Of a stretch of 18,355 nucleotides of DNA, positions 9,101-14,798 are shown piece by piece (the first letter of the stretch is position 1; every line of letters begins with the position of its first letter). The notes under the pieces were generated by a model. It worked only from the letters and a program-made list of their open reading frames with translations. It searched no databases and had not been told where the DNA came from. The translations under genes and the position numbers were made by a program. The stretch comes from an uncultured Gemmatimonadota bacterium (GTDB taxonomy: Bacteria; Gemmatimonadota; Gemmatimonadetes; Gemmatimonadales; GWC2-71-9), in contig CAMPKP010000060.1 in assembly GCA_946887295.1 (NCBI GenBank), forward strand, positions 1 through 18,355. The letters run 5' to 3'.

Positions 9101-11171
9101 GCTCGCCCGCCAACCCGGCGTCCACAGTGCCGTCGACCACCTGGATGTACCCCAGACGGGAAGGCGCCACGGTGATCCGCCCGATCGCGGACTTTGCGGA
9201 CTCGCCCCATCGGCCGCTGCCCGCAGCACTGAGCGTCACCGGACCCGCCAGATCGGGCCGGCCCAGCAGGGTGCCGAGATCCACGCTGTCGAGTGCCGCG
9301 CGCCTGAGGACGAAAGTGGTGACCGGGTCGAAGGGACGCCCGCGCGCCTCCAGTGCGAGGCGCCCGCCTTGAAGCGCTCCCCGAAGCTCGAGCACGGCAC
9401 GGCCACCCTGGAGGCGTGCATCCGCGACCACCCGCTCGATCCGGCGCGCGGCGTAGCGCAGCTCGTCGAGCTCCAGCCGGGCGGTCAACGTGGCGGCCTC
9501 GGGAGAGCCGCCGCGGCCTCGAAGCGAGAAGCGGCCGCTGAGCGGAGCGGCGACGGTGTCGCCCATCAGGCGGCCCAGATCGACCTGCTCGATCCTGCCA
9601 CCCCGCACCTCGTACGAGATGGTGTCGCCGAGGCGCGCGACCGCCAGCCCGCCGATCCGGCCGCCGGCCACGCGCAGCTCGGGACGAATCGCCAGCCTGC
9701 CACCGGACATCTCTACTCGAGCTCCGCCCAGTGCCACGCGGCTGGTGTCTCCTCGAACCGCGGCCAGCTCGACCCTGCCGCCGACATCCGCTTCGCGCGG
9801 CGCCACGCCGCTGCCCGCGAGGCGGAATCGCACGTCGAGTCGTGGGTCGCCGGCGTCACCGGTGAGCGCCTTCGCGACCGACTCGGTCCCTCGGAGCCCC
9901 AGTGCTCCGCCCGCCAGACGGTACGAGGGCACGGAATCGAAGGGGCGAGCCCAGCCCTCCGCCCGCACGGAGCCTCCGAACATCTCGCCCCGGAGCACCA
10001 GATCGGCCCGGCCCCTCCTCATCTCCGCACGAAGATCGAGATCCCGAAGATCCGTCCGGCCGAATCGGGAGCCCCGCAGCCTGAGTGAGGCCGTGCCGTC
10101 GGCTAGCGGCAGGGTCTCGCCCCTGATGTCGGCCTCGATGTCGCCGTTCACCAGCCCCATCGGGGCGGAGCGGTGCAGGAGCGAGGGGTCGAGGTCCCGG
10201 ACCTGGCCCCGCACCCGATAGACCGCCGGAGTGCCGCGCCCTGCGACGGTGCCTCCCTCCAGCTCGATCATGCCGCGGGCCACTCGTGCCGCAAGCCGAG
10301 CCGTGACCAGCCGTCCCTCGGCGGAAGCGCTCGCCCTCAACCGAACGTCGCCTTCAGGCGGCACGCCGGGATACACGCTGGCCAGGTCGGCGAGTGCGAG
10401 TGGCAGGGCATCGAGCCGGATGTCGAGCCGGTCCACGATCTTCGGATCGTCGAAGCTCCGGGGCAGCACGATCCGTCCGGTGATCTCGCTCCGGTGACTC
10501 TCGACGCGGAGCGGCTCGAGGCGAATCTCCTCGGGCGTGGCGGCGCCCGCGGCCGCGAGGTCGAACCAGAGGGGAGGGTCGCCTGGCGGAGCCACCGAAG
10601 CGCGGACCGTGTCCATGGTCAGGAGGATCGGGCTCCCCACCACGAGATCCCGGCCGTCCAGAGTCAGGCCCTTCACCCGGGCCGTCGAGTCGGGCGCGAG
10701 CTCTGCCGCGACGTCCACCCGGCGGAGCGCGAGCCGGTCGAGGCGGAATTCGCCGGCCGTGCCGGTGTCTCCCGAGCTCCGGAGCGCATTGGCGACGTCC
10801 CAGCCGTTCCGCTCCCGGCGCGCGGCGATCCGCGCACCATCCACCACCAGCTCGCGAAGCCGGCGGTTCGGCCCCCTGAGCTCGCGCGGGTCGTATCGCA
10901 GCCGCAGGTGCTCTACGAGGGCGAGCTCTCGGGAGCGGTGGCGCAGGCGCACGCCCTCGAGCTCCAAGCCCGTGAGCCAGTTGCCGCTTACGCGGGTGAC
11001 CTCGAGACTGTAGCCGGGGCTGAGCGGCACCACGCCGAGCAGTCGGTTCGCGGCCCAGGTCGCCAGGGCCGGGATCTGCAGCAGAGCCAGGATCGCGACC
11101 ACCAGCGTCAGGACCGAGATGCCGACGATCGCGAGCACCCGGCCCGCCCGGCGAGCGAGGGAGGAGGGCAT
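6108..11171 (-). CDS. tamB: TamB-like translocation/lipid-transport protein (DUF490, AsmA-like superfamily)
   Basis: 1687-aa protein. After a short basic N-terminus (MPSSLARRAGR) comes one hydrophobic anchor (VLAIVGISVLTLVVAILALL, residues about 11-30), then over 1200 residues of repetitive beta-rich sequence (LRVESHRSEITGRIVL, LRGRGGSPEAATLTARLELD and many similar units), as expected for the long hydrophobic-groove bridge of AsmA/TamB proteins. The last 350 residues match the conserved TamB/DUF490 end: GRGEMNLYGRSFKIVEGTI, SQEDMISYIVTGRP at about 1550, LTAGRYLASRVFVSLQQPL and FELEYTLNRWLRATLRGG. It is anchored in the inner membrane and spans the periplasm to its outer-membrane partner TamA, encoded directly downstream with an 11-bp overlap. 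An upstream GTG (11219) would add 16 residues, but it lies inside a putative operator and adds no conserved sequence, so I prefer ATG 11171. No strong Shine-Dalgarno sequence is visible for either start. Confidence 0.93.
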   Translation of the reverse strand: MPSSLARRAGRVLAIVGISVLTLVVAILALLQIPALATWAANRLLGVVPLSPGYSLEVTRVSGNWLTGLELEGVRLRHRSRELALVEHLRLRYDPRELRGPNRRLRELVVDGARIAARRERNGWDVANALRSSGDTGTAGEFRLDRLALRRVDVAAELAPDSTARVKGLTLDGRDLVVGSPILLTMDTVRASVAPPGDPPLWFDLAAAGAATPEEIRLEPLRVESHRSEITGRIVLPRSFDDPKIVDRLDIRLDALPLALADLASVYPGVPPEGDVRLRASASAEGRLVTARLAARVARGMIELEGGTVAGRGTPAVYRVRGQVRDLDPSLLHRSAPMGLVNGDIEADIRGETLPLADGTASLRLRGSRFGRTDLRDLDLRAEMRRGRADLVLRGEMFGGSVRAEGWARPFDSVPSYRLAGGALGLRGTESVAKALTGDAGDPRLDVRFRLAGSGVAPREADVGGRVELAAVRGDTSRVALGGARVEMSGGRLAIRPELRVAGGRIGGLAVARLGDTISYEVRGGRIEQVDLGRLMGDTVAAPLSGRFSLRGRGGSPEAATLTARLELDELRYAARRIERVVADARLQGGRAVLELRGALQGGRLALEARGRPFDPVTTFVLRRAALDSVDLGTLLGRPDLAGPVTLSAAGSGRWGESAKSAIGRITVAPSRLGYIQVVDGTVDAGLAGERLTFAAHLGTTGGSLALEGEGRPMAAVPSFMVRSGRVDSLDLGTLLGRDSLDTRLGARFTVSVAGSGLDSLLARLDVELLPSRVNQAELGPGRVTLGLDHGAMRGTLRLGGEEAAATARLDGTLGRESRVRAQGDLRVERLARWAGTQGADGRLEGRFGMDAVADSNGLVSIGGTLAAAGGLGDVRLQQLYVALRPEPGAIQMDTLVVRSNVAVLDGGGRLALRGGGSAPADTLRIAGRAGDLTPLATLAGADSVLLDSTLVNLTVTGPAERRRIEGRADAFRVLYAGKLAERITAHGSGTMDSAGFGGLAGRLQVQGAAAGKLSVREVDFAGRYDSLVSLQGTVTVNDDIRLAVGLEGRVSGDTTRATLRRLDLVEGGRTWRLDRPAAIALRAGQVEVGGFTLGAGDRHIAIDGVFDRRDSSDMTLELAGFDLDALAQARLAPIAGRLDGRLRLSGPAAAPSVEGQVALEVRREGGEDVGRLESRLAWTRTGLRVDATARPRAGGGIRIDGTLPWRLTLIPQDTAASVGLAREPADTMSLAVRADSFDLAFFEPFLPEETAQDLVGGLAVDAHVGGTPDQPAATGTIDLREMGVTLPTLGVSYSEGRLAGRLEGERLDIDTLRLLTGDDEELLATGRVLLKPLADPALDVTARLQDFRVSSSDALRAVATGELKLQGTASKPSLTGRLQLGRSEIFASGGASAVVEEVELTPADLRQLAQHFGPAAATASEGPGFIDRFRLNLDLAFSRQVWFRKPQSPSIDIELAGRINLRQKPGEEMQFFGQVEPIPGRGEMNLYGRSFKIVEGTIALQGTAQQTKLDVTAQYQVPTQGDPDDEDVLIDVKATGRPDSLDLAFSSEPSMSQEDMISYIVTGRPASDNPLVDQQGGAGMNASQLAIDQVAENLAGAAGEELGFDVFQIRQEPARGLTLTAGRYLASRVFVSLQQPLRVGATAEQQTGGGTGPGFELEYTLNRWLRATLRGGSLPTSALLRGRRAF

Positions 11172-11205
11172 TGCGAATATTGAGGGTCTAACGGGTAGGA
11201 TGGCC

Positions 11206-11228
11206 ATGACTTGCGTCACGGCCGCGGG
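11206..11228 (-). promoter_or_regulatory. Candidate operator upstream of tamB (copy 1 of a shared motif)
   Basis: On the plus strand this reads ATGACTTGCGTCACG followed by GCCGCGGG. Its centre is a near-dyad (ATGAC-TTGC-GTCAC). The stretch 11207-11228 matches 16731-16752 at 19 of 22 positions. It lies about 35 nt before the preferred tamB start. The dyad size resembles CRP/FNR-family sites, but the regulator is unknown; a promoter element is the alternative. Confidence 0.45.
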
Positions 11229-11280
11229 GTGCGCGGTCGAGCGTGGGGACTACTCGGCCGGCCGGAAACGGCCTAGCCGG

Positions 11281-11478
11281 TTACCTCCATTCGGCTCCGC
11301 AGGGGCACTGGTGGCGTCCGGCGTGGCCGGTATCGCGGTAGCAGACACAGGAGTGGGCGCCATCATCGGTGCCGTAGAGGCAGACCCGATCATGCGCGTT
11401 GCCACTTTCGATCCGCTCGATGTTGCGGGCGATTTCACGCAACACAGTGCCGCCCCGCGAGACCTCGGTCCCGTTCAC
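11281..11478 (-). CDS. Small Cys/His-rich protein (65 aa), putative zinc-binding
   Basis: The 65-residue product begins VNGTEVSRGGTVLREIARNI, continues with a short charged helix (ERIESGNAHD), then has a compact Cys/His cluster: CLYGTDDGAHSCVCYRDTG followed by HAGRHQCPCGAEW. Four to five Cys and three to four His in the last 33 residues, ending C-x-C-G-x-x-W, look like a small zinc ribbon; similar GHxGxHxCxCGxxW tails occur in small proteins of unknown function. The GTG start at 11478 is chosen because AGGAG lies exactly 8 nt upstream; an ATG at 11544 gives a longer N-terminus but is Pro-rich and lacks such a site. The third-codon-position GC is about 80%, supporting a real gene. It is transcribed away from the structured RNA at 11690. 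Function is unrecognised; metal binding is inference. Confidence 0.6.
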   Translation of the reverse strand: MNGTEVSRGGTVLREIARNIERIESGNAHDRVCLYGTDDGAHSCVCYRDTGHAGRHQCPCGAEWR

Positions 11479-11598
11479 TCCACGATCTCCTGGAACAGGT
11501 GTCGGCGGTGGAAGGGCACCAAGGTATGAACTTCGATTCCACATCGCCAGTCGTTCTTATCAACGTGGACGGCGTTGAATTGTAGACAAGAACCGGAA

Positions 11599-11639
11599 CC
11601 CGTGACACACGGGATGGTTGGAGGATTCTCGTCGAGAAT
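11599..11639. promoter_or_regulatory. Two adjacent 15-bp dyads in the promoter region of the structured RNA
   Basis: Two perfect short inverted repeats lie side by side: CCCGTG-ACA-CACGGG at 11599-11613 and ATTCTCG-T-CGAGAAT at 11625-11639. The second ends 15 nt before the TTGACA -35 hexamer at 11655. The first can be extended by AACC (11591-11594) pairing with GGTT (11616-11619). Short-centred dyads at this place look like operator sites or small hairpins. The local AT content is clearly higher than in the flanking genes. The cognate regulator is unknown. Confidence 0.4.
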
Positions 11640-11654
11640 TTCGAATTTTGGCTA

Positions 11655-11683
11655 TTGACAGTCGATCGGTGAATTCGTACTGT
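11655..11683 (+). promoter_or_regulatory. Sigma70-type promoter of the structured RNA
   Basis: A perfect -35 hexamer TTGACA at 11655-11660, a 17-nt spacer, and a moderate -10 hexamer TACTGT at 11678-11683 (3 of 6 against TATAAT). The expected start of transcription, around 11690, falls exactly on the first base of the first hairpin of the downstream segment. No plus-strand protein gene begins nearby, which fits a promoter for an RNA gene. Confidence 0.6.
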
Positions 11684-11689
11684 AGCTTC

Positions 11690-11992
11690 CCTCGAAGTCG
11701 TGAGGCTTCGAGGTGAGTCGTCCATCGAGCGGTGTAGCGATGGATGGCGGGCAGACAGCAGGACGCTGCGAGTCTGTCGCTCACAAGGTGATCAGCCTTC
11801 GTGAGACGATCGCGAGCTCGTCGGCCGCGATCGAAGTCCCGGGCAAAACCGGGCACTCGGACGTCACCGCACGCACCGAGGAAGGGAAATCGCTTCGGCC
11901 GCCTACACGTGGCGACACTGATCCAGGAAGCGACTCCCGCCGATGGCAGACCCCCCCGATCCGCGACGTGTCGCGCCTCGGGGGGTTTCTGC
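11690..11992 (+). ncRNA. Candidate structured non-coding RNA of about 300 nt, family unknown
   Basis: Eight hairpins follow one another almost without gaps. H1 is 11690-11713 (CCTCGAAG/CTTCGAGG). H2 is 11721-11744 (TCCATCG/CGATGGA, extendable with G-U pairs to 11717-11748). H3 is 11752-11776 (CAGAC/GTCTG with inner GCAG/CTGC). H4 is 11780-11805 (CTCAC+AAGG / CCTT+GTGAG, one bulged C). H5 is 11807-11833 (CGATCGCG/CGCGATCG). H6 is 11838-11853 (CCCGG/CCGGG, loop GCAAAA). H7 is 11856-11880 (CTCGG/CCGAG). H8 is 11890-11933 (TCGCTTC/GAAGCGA with an inner 5-bp stem). A large terminator-like hairpin closes it. A promoter sits just upstream, and the open frames across it have weak third-position GC and run through the terminator, so it is unlikely to be coding. 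I looked for RNase P, tmRNA and SRP RNA signatures and found none; 6S RNA is not excluded but would be short for this span. Confidence 0.55.
11946..11992 (+). terminator. Large intrinsic-terminator-like hairpin
   Basis: Nested stem: GCAGA (11946-11950) with TCTGC (11988-11992), CCCCCCGA (11952-11959) with TCGGGGGG (11978-11985), and inner CGCGA (11962-11966) with TCGCG (11971-11975) around a CGTG loop. A short TTT (11986-11988) follows the G run in the plus direction, so it fits the 3' end of the structured RNA. The T-run is short, so efficiency is uncertain. It also lies downstream of the convergent lipoprotein gene, but without T residues in that direction. Confidence 0.65.
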
Positions 11993-11995
11993 GTT

Positions 11996-12069
11996 CAGGA
12001 GCTTACGTGTTGCAGGAGCTCCGTGTTACAGGAGCTACGTGTTAGTAGAGCTCCGTGTTAGTGGAGCTA
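11996..12069. repeat. 16-bp tandem repeat, about 4.6 units
   Basis: The units are 11996-12012 (17 bp, CAGGAGCTTACGTGTTG), 12013-12028 (CAGGAGCTCCGTGTTA), 12029-12044 (CAGGAGCTACGTGTTA), 12045-12060 (GTAGAGCTCCGTGTTA) and a partial GTGGAGCTA at 12061-12069. Units alternate CTAC and CTCC at the same place, suggesting growth by a 32-bp double unit. The array starts directly after the RNA terminator, and its last unit contains the stop codon of the minus-strand lipoprotein gene. Confidence 0.8.
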
Positions 12070-13197
12070 CCAGGTAACGGAGTACCGCCCGCCCAGGGTC
12101 ATCAGGACCTCCGAAGCCCGCATGTCACCTGCCGGCCGGTCCCCCGGCCACGCGATCCGGTGAGTACTGACGCCCACACTGACCGCGAAGTCGTCGAGCA
12201 GTTGAATCGACGCGGCAAGGCTCTCGAACGCGTCCCGCCGACGTGACACGATGGGGCCGCCCCCGAACGCCAGGGTCTTCTCGGCCGTGATACTGACCGG
12301 AATTCGCACGGAGGTGAGCCTGCCGTTGGCGGAGATCCGGGTGCCGATGATCTGAAGCGTCTCGCGCCCACTGGCATAGATCCCGAACTGGGAGCTGGCG
12401 GTGACGCCACGCAGCATGATGCTGGGGCCGATGCTGACGCGGTAGGCGGTGCGGTCGGCCAGGGCCGGGCGGCTGCCGTCCGGGAGCCACTCGCTGCGGT
12501 CGACGCCCAGGTGCATGGCAATCCCGTAGCTCACCTCGTCGCCCTGCTTGAGCACGCGGCTCAGGTCGACGGACGCACCGCGGTCGTCCGGGCCGTAGAA
12601 GCCTTGCGCCTTCGCGCTCCACGACCGCGACACCATTTCGGCTTCCAGCGAGAAGACGCCGCTGCTCAGCGCCTCCTGGAAGAGCGCGGCGCGATTCAGG
12701 GCGGTGACGGTCCGGCGGGCGAACACCGTGCTCCATCCGCCGGTGAGCGCCACGGTGCGCTGGTTGCGCTCCGGCAGCCGCACCTCGAACTCGTGATAGA
12801 ACCTCCGGCAGTCACCCAGCCTGCAGACCGAGATCGTGGCCGGCTTCTTCAGCCGGTCGAGCAGGATCCCGTCCCGCCGCTCCGCGTATCTGCGGACCGG
12901 CGTGCGTTCGCCGAATTCGGAGCTCAGTCTCGCTGTCAGCCGCGGACCGCCGCCCCAGTAGAGGTCAACGCCGTTCTCGGACTCGATGGCGATGCTGTCG
13001 GCCGACGGGCTTCGGACCTCGACGACGGTCCCCTGGCCGCTGTGCAGCACTGGAGGCTCCATCCGCAGATCCACCGGCTCGGGGCCTCCGGCCAGCCGAG
13101 TGGTATGGGACGAAACGGCGCAGCCGAGCAGGCCAAGGCATCCCAGGAGACCGGACGGGAGGGCGGATTTCGGAAGGAGCAATGACGTATGCCGCAC
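12067..13197 (-). CDS. Putative outer-membrane lipoprotein of unknown function, barrel-like C-terminus
   Basis: 376-aa protein from GTG 13197. The N-terminus (MRHTSLLLPKSALPSGLLGC, then LGLLGC) carries a lipoprotein signal with lipobox LLGC; Cys26 is the likely lipidated residue. Next comes a domain of about 120 residues with beta character (VVEVRSPSADSIAIESENG, LYWGGGPRLTARL) and a Cys pair (CRLGDC). From about residue 155 on, short alternating strands dominate (VSYGIAMHLGVDRSEW, YRVSIGPSIMLRGV, SSQFGIYASGRETLQI) and the protein ends in an aromatic residue (LGGRYSVTW), as outer-membrane barrels do. An ATG at 13272 would add 25 residues without a signal; the still longer open frame to 14097 is antisense to the ATP-grasp gene. 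No Shine-Dalgarno sequence is obvious for the GTG, so the start is moderate. I do not recognise the family. Confidence 0.75.
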   Translation of the reverse strand: MRHTSLLLPKSALPSGLLGCLGLLGCAVSSHTTRLAGGPEPVDLRMEPPVLHSGQGTVVEVRSPSADSIAIESENGVDLYWGGGPRLTARLSSEFGERTPVRRYAERRDGILLDRLKKPATISVCRLGDCRRFYHEFEVRLPERNQRTVALTGGWSTVFARRTVTALNRAALFQEALSSGVFSLEAEMVSRSWSAKAQGFYGPDDRGASVDLSRVLKQGDEVSYGIAMHLGVDRSEWLPDGSRPALADRTAYRVSIGPSIMLRGVTASSQFGIYASGRETLQIIGTRISANGRLTSVRIPVSITAEKTLAFGGGPIVSRRRDAFESLAASIQLLDDFAVSVGVSTHRIAWPGDRPAGDMRASEVLMTLGGRYSVTW

Positions 13198-13332
13198 GAC
13201 GGCTTGGAGTGATGATTGATGATACCGCGCGGCGCCTGGAGGTGCCAGACCCGCTCGGCTTGCGGCGCCCATGCAACGGGCCGCACATTGCCTCGAGTCC
13301 CGCACGTCCCCCAGCACGATCCCGAGGAGTCC

Positions 13333-14796
13333 GTGGCCGACGCCCTTGTCCCGCCCGCCGAGCCGACCCCGGTCGAAGCCTCCGGTCTCCGTGGAGCCCG
13401 GCTCGCCGCCCGGGTGCGCCAGGCGCTGTACAACCTTCCGGCCGCCGAGCTGGCGGGAGCGCACGAGCGCATGCGGGAAGGGACGATCGCGCGGCATATG
13501 GACTACTTCCACGACGGCCGGGTGGAGACCATCCGGGTCCTTCCCTGCCCGATCACCCTGCTGCCCGAGCAGCTCGTCTACCTCCATTCGGTCACCCGCA
13601 CCCTTCACTACGCCCTGCTCCGGATGCCCGAGCTCTACCTCGCCGATCCGGCCGTCCGGGATCTGCTGCGGCTCGATCCGGTGGAGGAGGAGTGGCTCCG
13701 CGCCTGCTGGACGCCGGCGGTGCGGGCCAGGAACCCGGTGTTCGACCGGCTCGACTGCATGGTGGACTACGCCAGCCCGATCTGGAAGGACACGCTCCGC
13801 TTCGTCGAGCCCAACCTCACCGGCGTCGGAGGGCTGTACCTCGTGCCGGCGGTCGAGGAGGTGGTGGACGAGGTCATCGTGCCGCTGCTCGTGTCCCACG
13901 ATCCCGGCCTCCGTCTCACCCGCCTGGTCGACGCGCGGACCCTGCTGCTCCGGGAGCTGGTGGAGCACCTCCGGGTGGTGGGACGGCCCGGCGGGACCAT
14001 CTGCCTGGTCGAGCCCAAGTACGAGCTGGAGGGGATCGACGAGCAGCGGAGGCTGGTCGAGTATTTCGGCAGCCGGCACCACATCCGGGTGCTGCACGCC
14101 GACCCCAGCGAGCTTCGCATGCGAGGCGACGAGGTCTACTGCGGCGACGAGCGGGTGGACCTGGTCTACCGCGACTACGCCGTGCTCGACCTCGTCGAGC
14201 TGGCCGCCGAGGGAATGGATCCCGAGCCGATGCGCCGCCTCTTCCGCGAGAATCGCGTGGTCTCATCCATCACCGCCGAGCTGGACTGCAAGAGCTGTTT
14301 CGAGGTGCTCACCGACCCGGTCTTGAGCGAGCGCTACTACAGCGAGGAGGAGCGGCGGGTCTTCCAGCATCACGTGCTCTGGACCCGGGTGGTGCGCCAG
14401 CGCAGGACTTCGCTGCCCTCGGGCGAGGTCGGTGACCTCATGGAGTTCGCCCGGCGGGAGCGCGACTGGCTGGTGCTCAAGCCCTCGCGCGGCTACGGTG
14501 GCGACGGGGTGTTGCTGGGGCAGACCGTAGGCGACGGCGAGTGGATCGCCGCGCTCGACGCCGCCCTGGCGGACGAGGAGCTCTGGGTGCTGCAGCGGCT
14601 GGCGCAGATACCGGTGATCGAGGTGCCGGCCCTCCTGGCCGACGGCACCCTGCATCCGGAGGCGTTCTATCACGTCATGGGATTCGCGTCGAGCGACGAG
14701 GGAATCGCCATCCTGGCCCGAGCCTCCCAGCGCCAGGTCGTGAACGTGGCGCAGCACGGCGGGATGGCGGCGGTGATGGTGGTGGAGGAGGTGTGA
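13333..14796 (+). CDS. Circularly permuted ATP-grasp / glutathionylspermidine-synthase-like ligase
   Basis: 487 aa from GTG 13333, with GAGGAG 3 nt upstream (slightly close; the open frame extends to 13216 without conserved sequence). Recognisable elements: FVEPNLTGVGGLYLVPAVEE at about 157, ICLVEPKYELEGIDEQRRLV at about 223, then VDLVYRDYAVLDLVE, SSITAELDCKSCFEVLTD and, near residue 382, the Gly-rich nucleotide loop LKPSRGYGGDGVLLG, followed by WVLQRLAQIP and VVNVAQHGGMAAVMV at the end. The order, with an E/D-rich substrate-handling part before the GYGGDG loop, matches circularly permuted ATP-grasp proteins, which form amide or peptide bonds through an acyl-phosphate. The substrate is unknown. 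The stop codon is 2 bp from that of the convergent NagB-PIG-L gene, suggesting they may share a pathway, but this is inference. No signal peptide, so presumably cytoplasmic. Confidence 0.75.
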   Translation: MADALVPPAEPTPVEASGLRGARLAARVRQALYNLPAAELAGAHERMREGTIARHMDYFHDGRVETIRVLPCPITLLPEQLVYLHSVTRTLHYALLRMPELYLADPAVRDLLRLDPVEEEWLRACWTPAVRARNPVFDRLDCMVDYASPIWKDTLRFVEPNLTGVGGLYLVPAVEEVVDEVIVPLLVSHDPGLRLTRLVDARTLLLRELVEHLRVVGRPGGTICLVEPKYELEGIDEQRRLVEYFGSRHHIRVLHADPSELRMRGDEVYCGDERVDLVYRDYAVLDLVELAAEGMDPEPMRRLFRENRVVSSITAELDCKSCFEVLTDPVLSERYYSEEERRVFQHHVLWTRVVRQRRTSLPSGEVGDLMEFARRERDWLVLKPSRGYGGDGVLLGQTVGDGEWIAALDAALADEELWVLQRLAQIPVIEVPALLADGTLHPEAFYHVMGFASSDEGIAILARASQRQVVNVAQHGGMAAVMVVEEV

Positions 14797-14798
14797 GC

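Noticed and set aside
11119..11529. 136-aa plus-strand open frame opposite the small Cys/His protein
   Set aside because: Starts inside tamB antisense, has no ribosome-binding site, and overlaps the better supported minus-strand gene.
11690..11992. Assignment of the structured RNA to RNase P, tmRNA, SRP RNA or a cobalamin riboswitch
   Set aside because: I looked for the conserved blocks (GAGGAAAGUCC, a tRNA-like acceptor with GUUCGA, the GGAAGGAAGCAGC tetraloop region, a GCCACUG box) and found none; a riboswitch also lacks a downstream same-strand gene.
11713..12045. 110-aa plus-strand open frame across the structured RNA
   Set aside because: Third-position GC is clearly lower than in real genes here, it has no good ribosome-binding site, it reads through the terminator hairpin and tandem repeat, and it matches no family I know.
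11996..12069. CRISPR array
   Set aside because: Units are contiguous 16-bp tandem copies without unique spacers, and no cas genes are present.
13198..14097. N-terminal extension of the lipoprotein frame to 14097
   Set aside because: It is antisense to the conserved ATP-grasp gene, while a lipoprotein signal begins naturally at 13197.
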